64,000 nucleotides of DNA from Phaeosaccion multiseriatum (Eukaryota; Ochrophyta, other classes). A program made the position numbers and the translations under genes. The notes under the pieces were generated by a model. It searched no databases. It was not told where the DNA came from and saw only the letters and a list, made by a program, of their open reading frames with translations. Each line of letters begins with the position of its first letter. Positions within the stretch are counted from its first letter, which is position 1. The stretch spans positions 1 to 64,000 of the forward strand of contig OZ218963.1 in the NCBI GenBank assembly GCA_965112735.1, given 5' to 3'. Below are positions 1-13,736 of this stretch, piece by piece.

Positions 1-3000
1 TCCTAACCCTAACCCTAACCCTAACCCTAACCCTAACCCTAACCCTAACCCTAACCCTAACCCTAACCCTAACCCTAACCCTAACCCTAACCCTAACCCT
101 AACCCTAACCCTAACCCTAACCCTAACCCTAACCCTAACCCTAACCCTAACCCTAACCCTAACCCTAACCCTAACCCTAACCCTAACCCTAACCCTAACC
201 CTAACCCTAACCCTAACCCTAACCCTAACCCTAACCCTAACCCTAACCCTAACCCTAACCCTAACCCTAACCCTAACCCTAACCCTAACCCTAACCCTAA
301 CCCTAACCCTAACCCTAACCCTAACCCTAACCCTAACCCTAACCCTAACCCTAACCCTAACCCTAACCCTAACCCTAACCCTAACCCTAACCCTAACCCT
401 AACCCTAACCCTAACCCTAACCCTAACCCTAACCCTAACCCTAACCCTAACCCTAACCCTAACCCTAACCCTAACCCTAACCCTAACCCTAACCCTAACC
501 CTAACCCTAACCCTAACCCTAACCCTAACCCTAACCCTAACCCTAACCCTAACCCTAACCCTAACCCTAACCCTAACCCTAACCCTAACCCTAACCCTAA
601 CCCTAACCCTAACCCTAACCCTAACCCTAACCCTAACCCTAACCCTAACCCTAACCCTAACCCTAACCCTAACCCTAACCCTAACCCTAACCCTAACCCT
701 AACCCTAACCCTAACCCTAACCCTAACCCTAACCCTAACCCTAACCCTAACCCTAACCCTAACCCTAACCCTAACCCTAACCCTAACCCTAACCCTAACC
801 CTAACCCTAACCCTAACCCTAACCCTAACCCTAACCCTAACCCTAACCCTAACCCTAACCCTAACCCTAACCCTAACCCTAACCCTAACCCTAACCCTAA
901 CCCTAACCCTAACCCTAACCCTAACCCTAACCCTAACCCTAACCCTAACCCTAACCCTAACCCTAACCCTAACCCTAACCCTAACCCTAACCCTAACCCT
1001 AACCCTAACCCTAACCCTAACCCTAACCCTAACCCTAACCCTAACCCTAACCCTAACCCTAACCCTAACCCTAACCCTAACCCTAACCCTAACCCTAACC
1101 CTAACCCTAACCCTAACCCTAACCCTAACCCTAACCCTAACCCTAACCCTAACCCTAACCCTAACCCTAACCCTAACCCTAACCCTAACCCTAACCCTAA
1201 CCCTAACCCTAACCCTAACCCTAACCCTAACCCTAACCCTAACCCTAACCCTAACCCTAACCCTAACCCTAACCCTAACCCTAACCCTAACCCTAACCCT
1301 AACCCTAACCCTAACCCTAACCCTAACCCTAACCCTAACCCTAACCCTAACCCTAACCCTAACCCTAACCCTAACCCTAACCCTAACCCTAACCCTAACC
1401 CTAACCCTAACCCTAACCCTAACCCTAACCCTAACCCTAACCCTAACCCTAACCCTAACCCTAACCCTAACCCTAACCCTAACCCTAACCCTAACCCTAA
1501 CCCTAACCCTAACCCTAACCCTAACCCTAACCCTAACCCTAACCCTAACCCTAACCCTAACCCTAACCCTAACCCTAACCCTAACCCTAACCCTAACCCT
1601 AACCCTAACCCTAACCCTAACCCTAACCCTAACCCTAACCCTAACCCTAACCCTAACCCTAACCCTAACCCTAACCCTAACCCTAACCCTAACCCTAACC
1701 CTAACCCTAACCCTAACCCTAACCCTAACCCTAACCCTAACCCTAACCCTAACCCTAACCCTAACCCTAACCCTAACCCTAACCCTAACCCTAACCCTAA
1801 CCCTAACCCTAACCCTAACCCTAACCCTAACCCTAACCCTAACCCTAACCCTAACCCTAACCCTAACCCTAACCCTAACCCTAACCCTAACCCTAACCCT
1901 AACCCTAACCCTAACCCTAACCCTAACCCTAACCCTAACCCTAACCCTAACCCTAACCCTAACCCTAACCCTAACCCTAACCCTAACCCTAACCCTAACC
2001 CTAACCCTAACCCTAACCCTAACCCTAACCCTAACCCTAACCCTAACCCTAACCCTAACCCTAACCCTAACCCTAACCCTAACCCTAACCCTAACCCTAA
2101 CCCTAACCCTAACCCTAACCCTAACCCTAACCCTAACCCTAACCCTAACCCTAACCCTAACCCTAACCCTAACCCTAACCCTAACCCTAACCCTAACCCT
2201 AACCCTAACCCTAACCCTAACCCTAACCCTAACCCTAACCCTAACCCTAACCCTAACCCTAACCCTAACCCTAACCCTAACCCTAACCCTAACCCTAACC
2301 CTAACCCTAACCCTAACCCTAACCCTAACCCTAACCCTAACCCTAACCCTAACCCTAACCCTAACCCTAACCCTAACCCTAACCCTAACCCTAACCCTAA
2401 CCCTAACCCTAACCCTAACCCTAACCCTAACCCTAACCCTAACCCTAACCCTAACCCTAACCCTAACCCTAACCCTAACCCTAACCCTAACCCTAACCCT
2501 AACCCTAACCCTAACCCTAACCCTAACCCTAACCCTAACCCTAACCCTAACCCTAACCCTAACCCTAACCCTAACCCTAACCCTAACCCTAACCCTAACC
2601 CTAACCCTAACCCTAACCCTAACCCTAACCCTAACCCTAACCCTAACCCTAACCCTAACCCTAACCCTAACCCTAACCCTAACCCTAACCCTAACCCTAA
2701 CCCTAACCCTAACCCTAACCCTAACCCTAACCCTAACCCTAACCCTAACCCTAACCCTAACCCTAACCCTAACCCTAACCCTAACCCTAACCCTAACCCT
2801 AACCCTAACCCTAACCCTAACCCTAACCCTAACCCTAACCCTAACCCTAACCCTAACCCTAACCCTAACCCTAACCCTAACCCTAACCCTAACCCTAACC
2901 CTAACCCTAACCCTAACCCTAACCCTAACCCTAACCCTAACCCTAACCCTAACCCTAACCCTAACCCTAACCCTAACCCTAACCCTAACCCTAACCCTAA

Positions 3001-6000
3001 CCCTAACCCTAACCCTAACCCTAACCCTAACCCTAACCCTAACCCTAACCCTAACCCTAACCCTAACCCTAACCCTAACCCTAACCCTAACCCTAACCCT
3101 AACCCTAACCCTAACCCTAACCCTAACCCTAACCCTAACCCTAACCCTAACCCTAACCCTAACCCTAACCCTAACCCTAACCCTAACCCTAACCCTAACC
3201 CTAACCCTAACCCTAACCCTAACCCTAACCCTAACCCTAACCCTAACCCTAACCCTAACCCTAACCCTAACCCTAACCCTAACCCTAACCCTAACCCTAA
3301 CCCTAACCCTAACCCTAACCCTAACCCTAACCCTAACCCTAACCCTAACCCTAACCCTAACCCTAACCCTAACCCTAACCCTAACCCTAACCCTAACCCT
3401 AACCCTAACCCTAACCCTAACCCTAACCCTAACCCTAACCCTAACCCTAACCCTAACCCTAACCCTAACCCTAACCCTAACCCTAACCCTAACCCTAACC
3501 CTAACCCTAACCCTAACCCTAACCCTAACCCTAACCCTAACCCTAACCCTAACCCTAACCCTAACCCTAACCCTAACCCTAACCCTAACCCTAACCCTAA
3601 CCCTAACCCTAACCCTAACCCTAACCCTAACCCTAACCCTAACCCTAACCCTAACCCTAACCCTAACCCTAACCCTAACCCTAACCCTAACCCTAACCCT
3701 AACCCTAACCCTAACCCTAACCCTAACCCTAACCCTAACCCTAACCCTAACCCTAACCCTAACCCTAACCCTAACCCTAACCCTAACCCTAACCCTAACC
3801 CTAACCCTAACCCTAACCCTAACCCTAACCCTAACCCTAACCCTAACCCTAACCCTAACCCTAACCCTAACCCTAACCCTAACCCTAACCCTAACCCTAA
3901 CCCTAACCCTAACCCTAACCCTAACCCTAACCCTAACCCTAACCCTAACCCTAACCCTAACCCTAACCCTAACCCTAACCCTAACCCTAACCCTAACCCT
4001 AACCCTAACCCTAACCCTAACCCTAACCCTAACCCTAACCCTAACCCTAACCCTAACCCTAACCCTAACCCTAACCCTAACCCTAACCCTAACCCTAACC
4101 CTAACCCTAACCCTAACCCTAACCCTAACCCTAACCCTAACCCTAACCCTAACCCTAACCCTAACCCTAACCCTAACCCTAACCCTAACCCTAACCCTAA
4201 CCCTAACCCTAACCCTAACCCTAACCCTAACCCTAACCCTAACCCTAACCCTAACCCTAACCCTAACCCTAACCCTAACCCTAACCCTAACCCTAACCCT
4301 AACCCTAACCCTAACCCTAACCCTAACCCTAACCCTAACCCTAACCCTAACCCTAACCCTAACCCTAACCCTAACCCTAACCCTAACCCTAACCCTAACC
4401 CTAACCCTAACCCTAACCCTAACCCTAACCCTAACCCTAACCCTAACCCTAACCCTAACCCTAACCCTAACCCTAACCCTAACCCTAACCCTAACCCTAA
4501 CCCTAACCCTAACCCTAACCCTAACCCTAACCCTAACCCTAACCCTAACCCTAACCCTAACCCTAACCCTAACCCTAACCCTAACCCTAACCCTAACCCT
4601 AACCCTAACCCTAACCCTAACCCTAACCCTAACCCTAACCCTAACCCTAACCCTAACCCTAACCCTAACCCTAACCCTAACCCTAACCCTAACCCTAACC
4701 CTAACCCTAACCCTAACCCTAACCCTAACCCTAACCCTAACCCTAACCCTAACCCTAACCCTAACCCTAACCCTAACCCTAACCCTAACCCTAACCCTAA
4801 CCCTAACCCTAACCCTAACCCTAACCCTAACCCTAACCCTAACCCTAACCCTAACCCTAACCCTAACCCTAACCCTAACCCTAACCCTAACCCTAACCCT
4901 AACCCTAACCCTAACCCTAACCCTAACCCTAACCCTAACCCTAACCCTAACCCTAACCCTAACCCTAACCCTAACCCTAACCCTAACCCTAACCCTAACC
5001 CTAACCCTAACCCTAACCCTAACCCTAACCCTAACCCTAACCCTAACCCTAACCCTAACCCTAACCCTAACCCTAACCCTAACCCTAACCCTAACCCTAA
5101 CCCTAACCCTAACCCTAACCCTAACCCTAACCCTAACCCTAACCCTAACCCTAACCCTAACCCTAACCCTAACCCTAACCCTAACCCTAACCCTAACCCT
5201 AACCCTAACCCTAACCCTAACCCTAACCCTAACCCTAACCCTAACCCTAACCCTAACCCTAACCCTAACCCTAACCCTAACCCTAACCCTAACCCTAACC
5301 CTAACCCTAACCCTAACCCTAACCCTAACCCTAACCCTAACCCTAACCCTAACCCTAACCCTAACCCTAACCCTAACCCTAACCCTAACCCTAACCCTAA
5401 CCCTAACCCTAACCCTAACCCTAACCCTAACCCTAACCCTAACCCTAACCCTAACCCTAACCCTAACCCTAACCCTAACCCTAACCCTAACCCTAACCCT
5501 AACCCTAACCCTAACCCTAACCCTAACCCTAACCCTAACCCTAACCCTAACCCTAACCCTAACCCTAACCCTAACCCTAACCCTAACCCTAACCCTAACC
5601 CTAACCCTAACCCTAACCCTAACCCTAACCCTAACCCTAACCCTAACCCTAACCCTAACCCTAACCCTAACCCTAACCCTAACCCTAACCCTAACCCTAA
5701 CCCTAACCCTAACCCTAACCCTAACCCTAACCCTAACCCTAACCCTAACCCTAACCCTAACCCTAACCCTAACCCTAACCCTAACCCTAACCCTAACCCT
5801 AACCCTAACCCTAACCCTAACCCTAACCCTAACCCTAACCCTAACCCTAACCCTAACCCTAACCCTAACCCTAACCCTAACCCTAACCCTAACCCTAACC
5901 CTAACCCTAACCCTAACCCTAACCCTAACCCTAACCCTAACCCTAACCCTAACCCTAACCCTAACCCTAACCCTAACCCTAACCCTAACCCTAACCCTAA

Positions 6001-8231
6001 CCCTAACCCTAACCCTAACCCTAACCCTAACCCTAACCCTAACCCTAACCCTAACCCTAACCCTAACCCTAACCCTAACCCTAACCCTAACCCTAACCCT
6101 AACCCTAACCCTAACCCTAACCCTAACCCTAACCCTAACCCTAACCCTAACCCTAACCCTAACCCTAACCCTAACCCTAACCCTAACCCTAACCCTAACC
6201 CTAACCCTAACCCTAACCCTAACCCTAACCCTAACCCTAACCCTAACCCTAACCCTAACCCTAACCCTAACCCTAACCCTAACCCTAACCCTAACCCTAA
6301 CCCTAACCCTAACCCTAACCCTAACCCTAACCCTAACCCTAACCCTAACCCTAACCCTAACCCTAACCCTAACCCTAACCCTAACCCTAACCCTAACCCT
6401 AACCCTAACCCTAACCCTAACCCTAACCCTAACCCTAACCCTAACCCTAACCCTAACCCTAACCCTAACCCTAACCCTAACCCTAACCCTAACCCTAACC
6501 CTAACCCTAACCCTAACCCTAACCCTAACCCTAACCCTAACCCTAACCCTAACCCTAACCCTAACCCTAACCCTAACCCTAACCCTAACCCTAACCCTAA
6601 CCCTAACCCTAACCCTAACCCTAACCCTAACCCTAACCCTAACCCTAACCCTAACCCTAACCCTAACCCTAACCCTAACCCTAACCCTAACCCTAACCCT
6701 AACCCTAACCCTAACCCTAACCCTAACCCTAACCCTAACCCTAACCCTAACCCTAACCCTAACCCTAACCCTAACCCTAACCCTAACCCTAACCCTAACC
6801 CTAACCCTAACCCTAACCCTAACCCTAACCCTAACCCTAACCCTAACCCTAACCCTAACCCTAACCCTAACCCTAACCCTAACCCTAACCCTAACCCTAA
6901 CCCTAACCCTAACCCTAACCCTAACCCTAACCCTAACCCTAACCCTAACCCTAACCCTAACCCTAACCCTAACCCTAACCCTAACCCTAACCCTAACCCT
7001 AACCCTAACCCTAACCCTAACCCTAACCCTAACCCTAACCCTAACCCTAACCCTAACCCTAACCCTAACCCTAACCCTAACCCTAACCCTAACCCTAACC
7101 CTAACCCTAACCCTAACCCTAACCCTAACCCTAACCCTAACCCTAACCCTAACCCTAACCCTAACCCTAACCCTAACCCTAACCCTAACCCTAACCCTAA
7201 CCCTAACCCTAACCCTAACCCTAACCCTAACCCTAACCCTAACCCTAACCCTAACCCTAACCCTAACCCTAACCCTAACCCTAACCCTAACCCTAACCCT
7301 AACCCTAACCCCTAACCCTAACCCTAACCCTAACCCTAACCCTAACCCTAACCCTAACCCTAACCCTAACCCTAACCCTAACCCTAACCCTAACCCTAAC
7401 CCTAACCCTAACCCTAACCCTAACCCTAACCCTAACCCTAACCCTAACCCTAACCCTAACCCTAACCCTAACCCTAACCCTAACCCTAACCCTAACCCTA
7501 ACCCTAACCCTAACCCTAACCCTAACCCTAACCCTAACCCTAACCCTAACCCTAACCCTAACCCTAACCCTAACCCTAACCCTAACCCTAACCCTAACCC
7601 TAACCCTAACCCTAACCCTAACCCTAACCCTAACCCTAACCCTAACCCTAACCCTAACCCTAACCCTAACCCTAACCCTAACCCTAACCCTAACCCTAAC
7701 CCTAACCCTAACCCTAACCCTAACCCTAACCCTAACCCTAACCCTAACCCTAACCCTAACCCTAACCCTAACCCTAACCCTAACCCTAACCCTAACCCTA
7801 ACCCTAACCCTAACCCTAACCCTAACCCTAACCCTAACCCTAACCCTAACCCTAACCCTAACCCTAACCCTAACCCTAACCCTAACCCTAACCCTAACCC
7901 TAACCCTAACCCTAACCCTAACCCTAACCCTAACCCTAACCCTAACCCTAACCCTAACCCTAACCCTAACCCTAACCCTAACCCTAACCCTAACCCTAAC
8001 CCTAACCCTAACCCTAACCCTAACCCTAACCCTAACCCTAACCCTAACCCTAACCCTAACCCTAACCCTAACCCTAACCCTAACCCTAACCCTAACCCTA
8101 ACCCTAACCCTAACCCTAACCCTAACCCTAACCCTAACCCTAACCCTAACTAACCCTAACCCTAACCCTAACCCTAACCCTAACCCTAACCCTAACCCTA
8201 ACCCTAACCCTAACCCTAACCCTAACCCTAA
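1..8231. repeat. Telomere, (CCCTAA)n
   Basis: About 1,370 copies of CCCTAA run from the first base to 8231. The C-rich strand is at the 5' end, as expected for the left end of a chromosome with TTAGGG telomeres. The array is almost perfect. I see only a TCCTAA at the first base, one extra C near 7309-7312, and one CCC loss near 8148-8153 (CCCTAACTAACCC). It stops abruptly at the satellite, without the gradual degeneration often found at the inner edge of telomeres. Confidence 0.99.
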
Positions 8232-10250
8232 GTGGTTCTCAAGTGGTTCTCGAGTCTTGAGGCCTCGGACGAAGTGGTTCTCCACTGGTTCTCGAGTCCT
8301 GAGGCCGCGGACGAAGTGGTTCTCCACTGGTTCTCGAGTCCTGAGGCCTCGGACGAAGTGGTTCTCCACTGGTTCTCGCGTCCTGAGGCCTCGGACGAAG
8401 TGGTTCTGAAGTGGTTCTCGAGTCCTGAGGCCTCGGACGAAGTGGTTCTCCACTGGTTCTCGCGTCCTGAGGCCGCGGACGAAGTGGTTCTCCACTGGTT
8501 CTCGAGTCCTGAGGCCTCGGACGAAGTGGTTCTCAAGTGGTTCTCGAGTCCTGAGGCCGCGGACGAAGTGGTTCTCCACTGGTTCTCGCGTCCTGAGGCC
8601 TCGGAGGAAGTGGTTCTCAAGTGGTTCTCGAGTCCTGAGGCCTCGGACGAAGTGGTTCTCAAGTGGTTCTCGAGTCCTGAGGCCGCAGACGAAGTGGTTC
8701 TCCACTGGTTCTCGAGTCCTGAGGCCTCGGACGAAGTGGTTCTCCACTGGTTCTCGAGTCCTGAGGCCGCGGACGAAGTGTTCCTCCACTGGTTCTCGCG
8801 TCCTGAGGCCTCGGACGAAGTGGTTCTCAAGTGGTTCTCGAGTCCTGAGGCCCCGGACGAAGTGGTTCTCCACTGGTTCTCGCGTCCTGAGGCCTCGGAC
8901 GAAGTGGTTCTCCACTGGTTCTCGAGTCCTGAGGCCTCGGACGAAGTGGTTCTCCACTGGTTCTCGCGTCCTGAGGCCTCGGACGAAGTGGTTCTCCACT
9001 GGTTCTCGAGTCCTGAGGCCTCGGTGGAAGTGGTTCTCCACTGGTTCTCGCGTCCTGAGGCCTCGGACGAAGTGGTTCTCAAGTGGTTCTCGAGTCCTGA
9101 GGCCTCGGACGAAGTGGTTCTCCACTGGTTCTCGCGTCCTGAGGCCCCGGACGAAGTGGTTCTCCACTGGTTCTCGAGTCCTGAGGCCCCGGACGAAGTG
9201 GTTCTCCACTGGTTCTCGCGTCCTGAGGCCACGGACGAAGTGGTTCTCCACTGGTTCTCGAGTCCTGAGGCCTCGGACGAAGTGGTTCTCAAGTGGTTCT
9301 CGGGTCCTGAGGCCTCGGACGAAGTGGTTCTCAAGTGGTTCTCGAGTCCTGAGGCCGCGGACGAAGTGGTTCTCCACTGGTTCTCGCGTCCTGAGGCCTC
9401 GGAGGAAGTGGTTCTCAAGTGGTTCTCGAGTCCTGAGGCCTCGGACGAAGTGGTTCTCAAGTGGTTCTCGAGTCCTGAGGCCGCGGACGAAGTGGTTCTC
9501 CACTGGTTCTCGAGTCCTGAGGCCTCGGACGAAGTGGTTCTCCACTGGTTCTCGAGTCCTGAGGCCGCGGACGAAGTGTTCCTCCACTGGTTCTCGCGTC
9601 CTGAGGCCTCGGACGAAGTGGTTCTCAAGTGGTTCTCGAGTCCTGAGGCCCCGGACGAAGTGGTTCTCCACTGGTTCTCGCGTCCTGAGGCCTCGGACGA
9701 AGTGGTTCTCAAGTGGTTCTCGAGTCCTGAGGCCTCGGACGAAGTGGTTCTCCACTGGTTCTCGCGTCCTGAGGCCTCGGACGAAGTGGTTCTCCACTGG
9801 TTCTCGAGTCCTGAGGCCTCGGACGAAGTGGTTCTCAAGTGGTTCTCGAGTCCTGAGGCCGCGGACGAAGTGGTTCTCCACTGGTTCTCGAGTCCTGAGG
9901 CCGCGGACGAAGTGGTTCTCAAGTGGTTCTCGAGTCCTGAGGCCCCGGACGAAGTGGTTCTCCACTGGTTCTCGCGACCTGAGGCCTCGGACGAAGTGGT
10001 TCTCAAGTGGTTCTCGAGTCCTGAGGCCTCGGACGAAGTGGTTCTCCACTGGTTCTCGCGTCCTGAGGCCTCGGACGAAGTGGTTCTCCACTGGTTCTCG
10101 AGTCCTGAGGCCTCGGAGGAAGTGGTTCTCAAGTGGTTCTTGAGTCCTGAGGCCTCGGACGAAGTGGTTCTCAAGTGGTTCTCGGGTCATGAGGCCTCGG
10201 ACGAAGTGGTTCTCAAGTGGTTCTCGAGTCCTGAGGCCGCGGACGAAGTG

Positions 10251-13200
10251 GTGCTCCACTGGTTCTCACGTCCTGAGGCCGCGGACGAAGTGGTTCTTCA
10301 CTGGTTCTCGCGTCCTGAGGCCTCGGACGAAGTGGTTCTCAAGTGGCTCTCGAGTCCTGAGGCCTCGGACGAAGTGGTTCTCAAGTGGTTCTCGAGTCCT
10401 GAGGCCTCGGACGAAGTGGTTCTCCACTGGTTCTCGAGTCCTGAGGCCTCGGACGAAGTGATTCTCCACTGGTTCTCGAGTCCTGAGGCCTCGGACGAAG
10501 TGGTTCTCAAGTGGTTCTCGAGTCCTGAGGCCGCGGACGAAGTGGTTCTCCACTGGTTCTCGAGTCCTGAGGCCTCGGACGAAGTGGTTCTCCACTGGTT
10601 CTCGAGTCCTGAGGCCGCGGACGAAGTGTTCCTCCACTGGTTCTCGCGTCCTGAGGCCTCGGACGAAGTGGTTCTCAAGTGGTTCTCGAGTCCTGAGGCC
10701 TCGGACGAAGTGGTTCTCCACTGGTTCTCGAGTCCTGAGGCCTCGGACGAAGTGGTTCTCCACTGGTTTTCGAGTCCTGAGGCCGCGGACGAAGTGGTTC
10801 TTCACTGGTTCTCGCGTCCTGAGGCCTCGGACGAAGTGGTTCTCAAGTGGTTCTCGAGTCCTGAGGCCTCGGACGAAGTGGTTCTCCACTGGTTCTCGAG
10901 TCCTGAGGCCCCGGACGAAGTGGTTCTCCACTGGTTCTCGCGTCCTGAGGCCTCGGACGAAGTGGTTCTCAAGTGGTTCTCGAGTCCTGAGGCCGCGGAC
11001 GAAGTGGTTCTCCACTGGTTCTCGCGTCCTGAGGCCTCGGAAGAAGTGGTTCTCATGTGGTTCTCGGGTCCTGAGGCCTCGGTGGAAGTGGTTCTCAAGT
11101 GGTTCTCGGGTCCTGAGGCCTCGGACGAAGTGGTTCTCAAGTGGTTCTCGAGTCCTGAGGCCGCGGACGAAGTGGTTCTCCACTGGTTCTCGCGTCCTGA
11201 GGCCTCGGACGAAGTGGTTCTCAAGTGGTTCTCGAGTCCTGAGGCCTCGGACGAAGTGGTTCTCCACTGGTTCTCGAGTCCTGAGGCCGCGGACGAAGTG
11301 GTTCTCCACTGGTTCTCGAGTCCTGAGGCCTCGGACGAAGTGGTTCTCAAGTGGTTCTCGGGTCCTGAGGCCTCGGACGAAGTGGTTCTCAAGTGGTTCT
11401 CGAGTCCTGAGGCCGCGGACGAAGTGGTTCTCCACTGGTTCTCGCGTCCTGAGGCCTCGGACGAAGTGGTTCTCAAGTGGTTCTCGAGTCCTGAGGCCCC
11501 GGACGAAGTGGTTCTCCACTGGTTCTCGAGTCCTGAGGCCCCGGACGAAGTGGTTCTCCACTGGTTCTCGCGTCCTGAGGCCTCGGACGAAGTGGTTCTC
11601 AAGTGGTTCTCGAGTCCTGAGGCCGCGGACGAAGTGGTTCTCCACTGGTTCTCGCGTCCTGAGGCCTCGGAAGAAGTGGTTCTCATGTGGTTCTCGGGTC
11701 CTGAGGCCTCGGTGGAAGTGGTTCTCAAGTGGTTCTCGGGTCCTGAGGCCTCGGACGAAGTGGTTCTCAAGTGGTTCTCGAGTCCTGAGGCCGCGGACGA
11801 AGTGGTTCTCCACTGGTTCTCGCGTCCTGAGGCCTCGGACGAAGTGGTTCTCAAGTGGTTCTCGAGTCCTGAGGCCTCGGACGAAGTGGTTCTCCACTGG
11901 TTCTCGAGTCCTGAGGCCTCGGACGAAGTGGTTCTCAAGTGGTTCTCGGGTCCTGAGGCCTCGGACGAAGTGGTTCTCAAGTGGTTCTCGAGTCCTGAGG
12001 CCGCGGACGAAGTGGTTCTCCACTGGTTCTCGCGTCCTGAGGCCTCGGACGAAGTGGTTCTCAAGTGGTTCTCGAGTCCTGAGGCCCCGGACGAAGTGGT
12101 TCTCCACTGGTTCTCGAGTCCTGAGGCCCCGGACGAAGTGGTTCTCCACTGGTTCTCGCGTCCTGAGGCCTCGGACGAAGTGGTTCTCAAGTGGTTCTCG
12201 AGTCCTGAGGCCGCGGACGAAGTGGTTCTCCACTGGTTCTCGCGTCCTGAGGCCTCGGAAGAAGTGGTTCTCCACTGGTTCTCGAGTCCTGAGGCCGCGG
12301 ACGAAGTGTTCCTCCACTGGTTCTCGCGTCCTGAGGCCTCGGACGAAGTGGTTCTCAAGTGGTTCTCGAGTCCTGAGGCCCCGGACGAAGTGGTTCTCCA
12401 CTGGTTCTCGCGTCCTGAGGCCTCGGACGAAGTGGTTCTCCACTGGTTCTCGAGTCCTGAGGCCTCGGACGAAGTGGTTCTCCACTGGTTCTCGCGTCCT
12501 GAGGCCTCGGACGAAGTGGTTCTCCACTGGTTCTCGAGTCCTGAGGCCTCGGTGGAAGTGGTTCTCCACTGGTTCTCGCGTCCTGAGGCCTCGGACGAAG
12601 TGGTTCTCAAGTGGTTCTCGAGTCCTGAGGCCTCGGACGAAGTGGTTCTCCACTGGTTCTCGCGTCCTGAGGCCCCGGACGAAGTGGTTCTCCACTGGTT
12701 CTCGAGTCCTGAGGCCCCGGACGAAGTGGTTCTCCACTGGTTCTCGCGTCCTGAGGCCACGGACGAAGTGGTTCTCCACTGGTTCTCGAGTCCTGAGGCC
12801 TCGGACGAAGTGGTTCTCAAGTGGTTCTCGGGTCCTGAGGCCTCGGACGAAGTGGTTCTCAAGTGGTTCTCGAGTCCTGAGGCCGCGGACGAAGTGGTTC
12901 TCCACTGGTTCTCGCGTCCTGAGGCCTCGGAGGAAGTGGTTCTCAAGTGGTTCTCGAGTCCTGAGGCCTCGGACGAAGTGGTTCTCAAGTGGTTCTCGAG
13001 TCCTGAGGCCGCGGACGAAGTGGTTCTCCACTGGTTCTCGAGTCCTGAGGCCTCGGACGAAGTGGTTCTCCACTGGTTCTCGAGTCCTGAGGCCGCGGAC
13101 GAAGTGTTCCTCCACTGGTTCTCGCGTCCTGAGGCCTCGGACGAAGTGGTTCTCAAGTGGTTCTCGAGTCCTGAGGCCCCGGACGAAGTGGTTCTCCACT

Positions 13201-13736
13201 GGTTCTCGCGTCCTGAGGCCTCGGACGAAGTGGTTCTCAAGTGGTTCTCGAGTCCTGAGGCCTCGGACGAAGTGGTTCTCCACTGGTTCTCGCGTCCTGA
13301 GGCCTCGGACGAAGTGGTTCTCAAGTGGTTCTCGAGTCCTGAGGCCGCGGACGAAGTGGTTCTCCACTGGTTCTCGAGTCCTGAGGCCGCGGACGAAGTG
13401 GTTCTCAAGTGGTTCTCGAGTCCTGAGGCCCCGGACGAAGTGGTTCTCCACTGGTTCTCGCGACCTGAGGCCTCGGACGAAGTGGTTCTCAAGTGGTTCT
13501 CGAGTCCTGAGGCCTCGGACGAAGTGGTTCTCCACTGGTTCTCGCGTCCTGAGGCCTCGGACGAAGTGGTTCTCCACTGGTTCTCGAGTCCTGAGGCCTC
13601 GGAGGAAGTGGTTCTCAAGTGGTTCTTGAGTCCTGAGGCCTCGGACGAAGTGGTTCTCAAGTGGTTCTCGGGTCATGAGGCCTCGGACGAAGTGGTTCTC
13701 AAGTGGTTCTCGAGTCCTGAGGCCGCGGACGAAGTG
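10251..13736. repeat. Satellite higher-order repeat block 1 (83 units)
   Basis: The rare variant GTGCTCCACTGGTTCTCACG marks position 10251 and recurs at 13737, exactly 3,486 bp (83 x 42) later. Inside are two copies of a 630-bp (15-unit) sub-block, marked by GGAAGAAGTGGTTCTCATG at 11041 and 11671. Confidence 0.9.
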
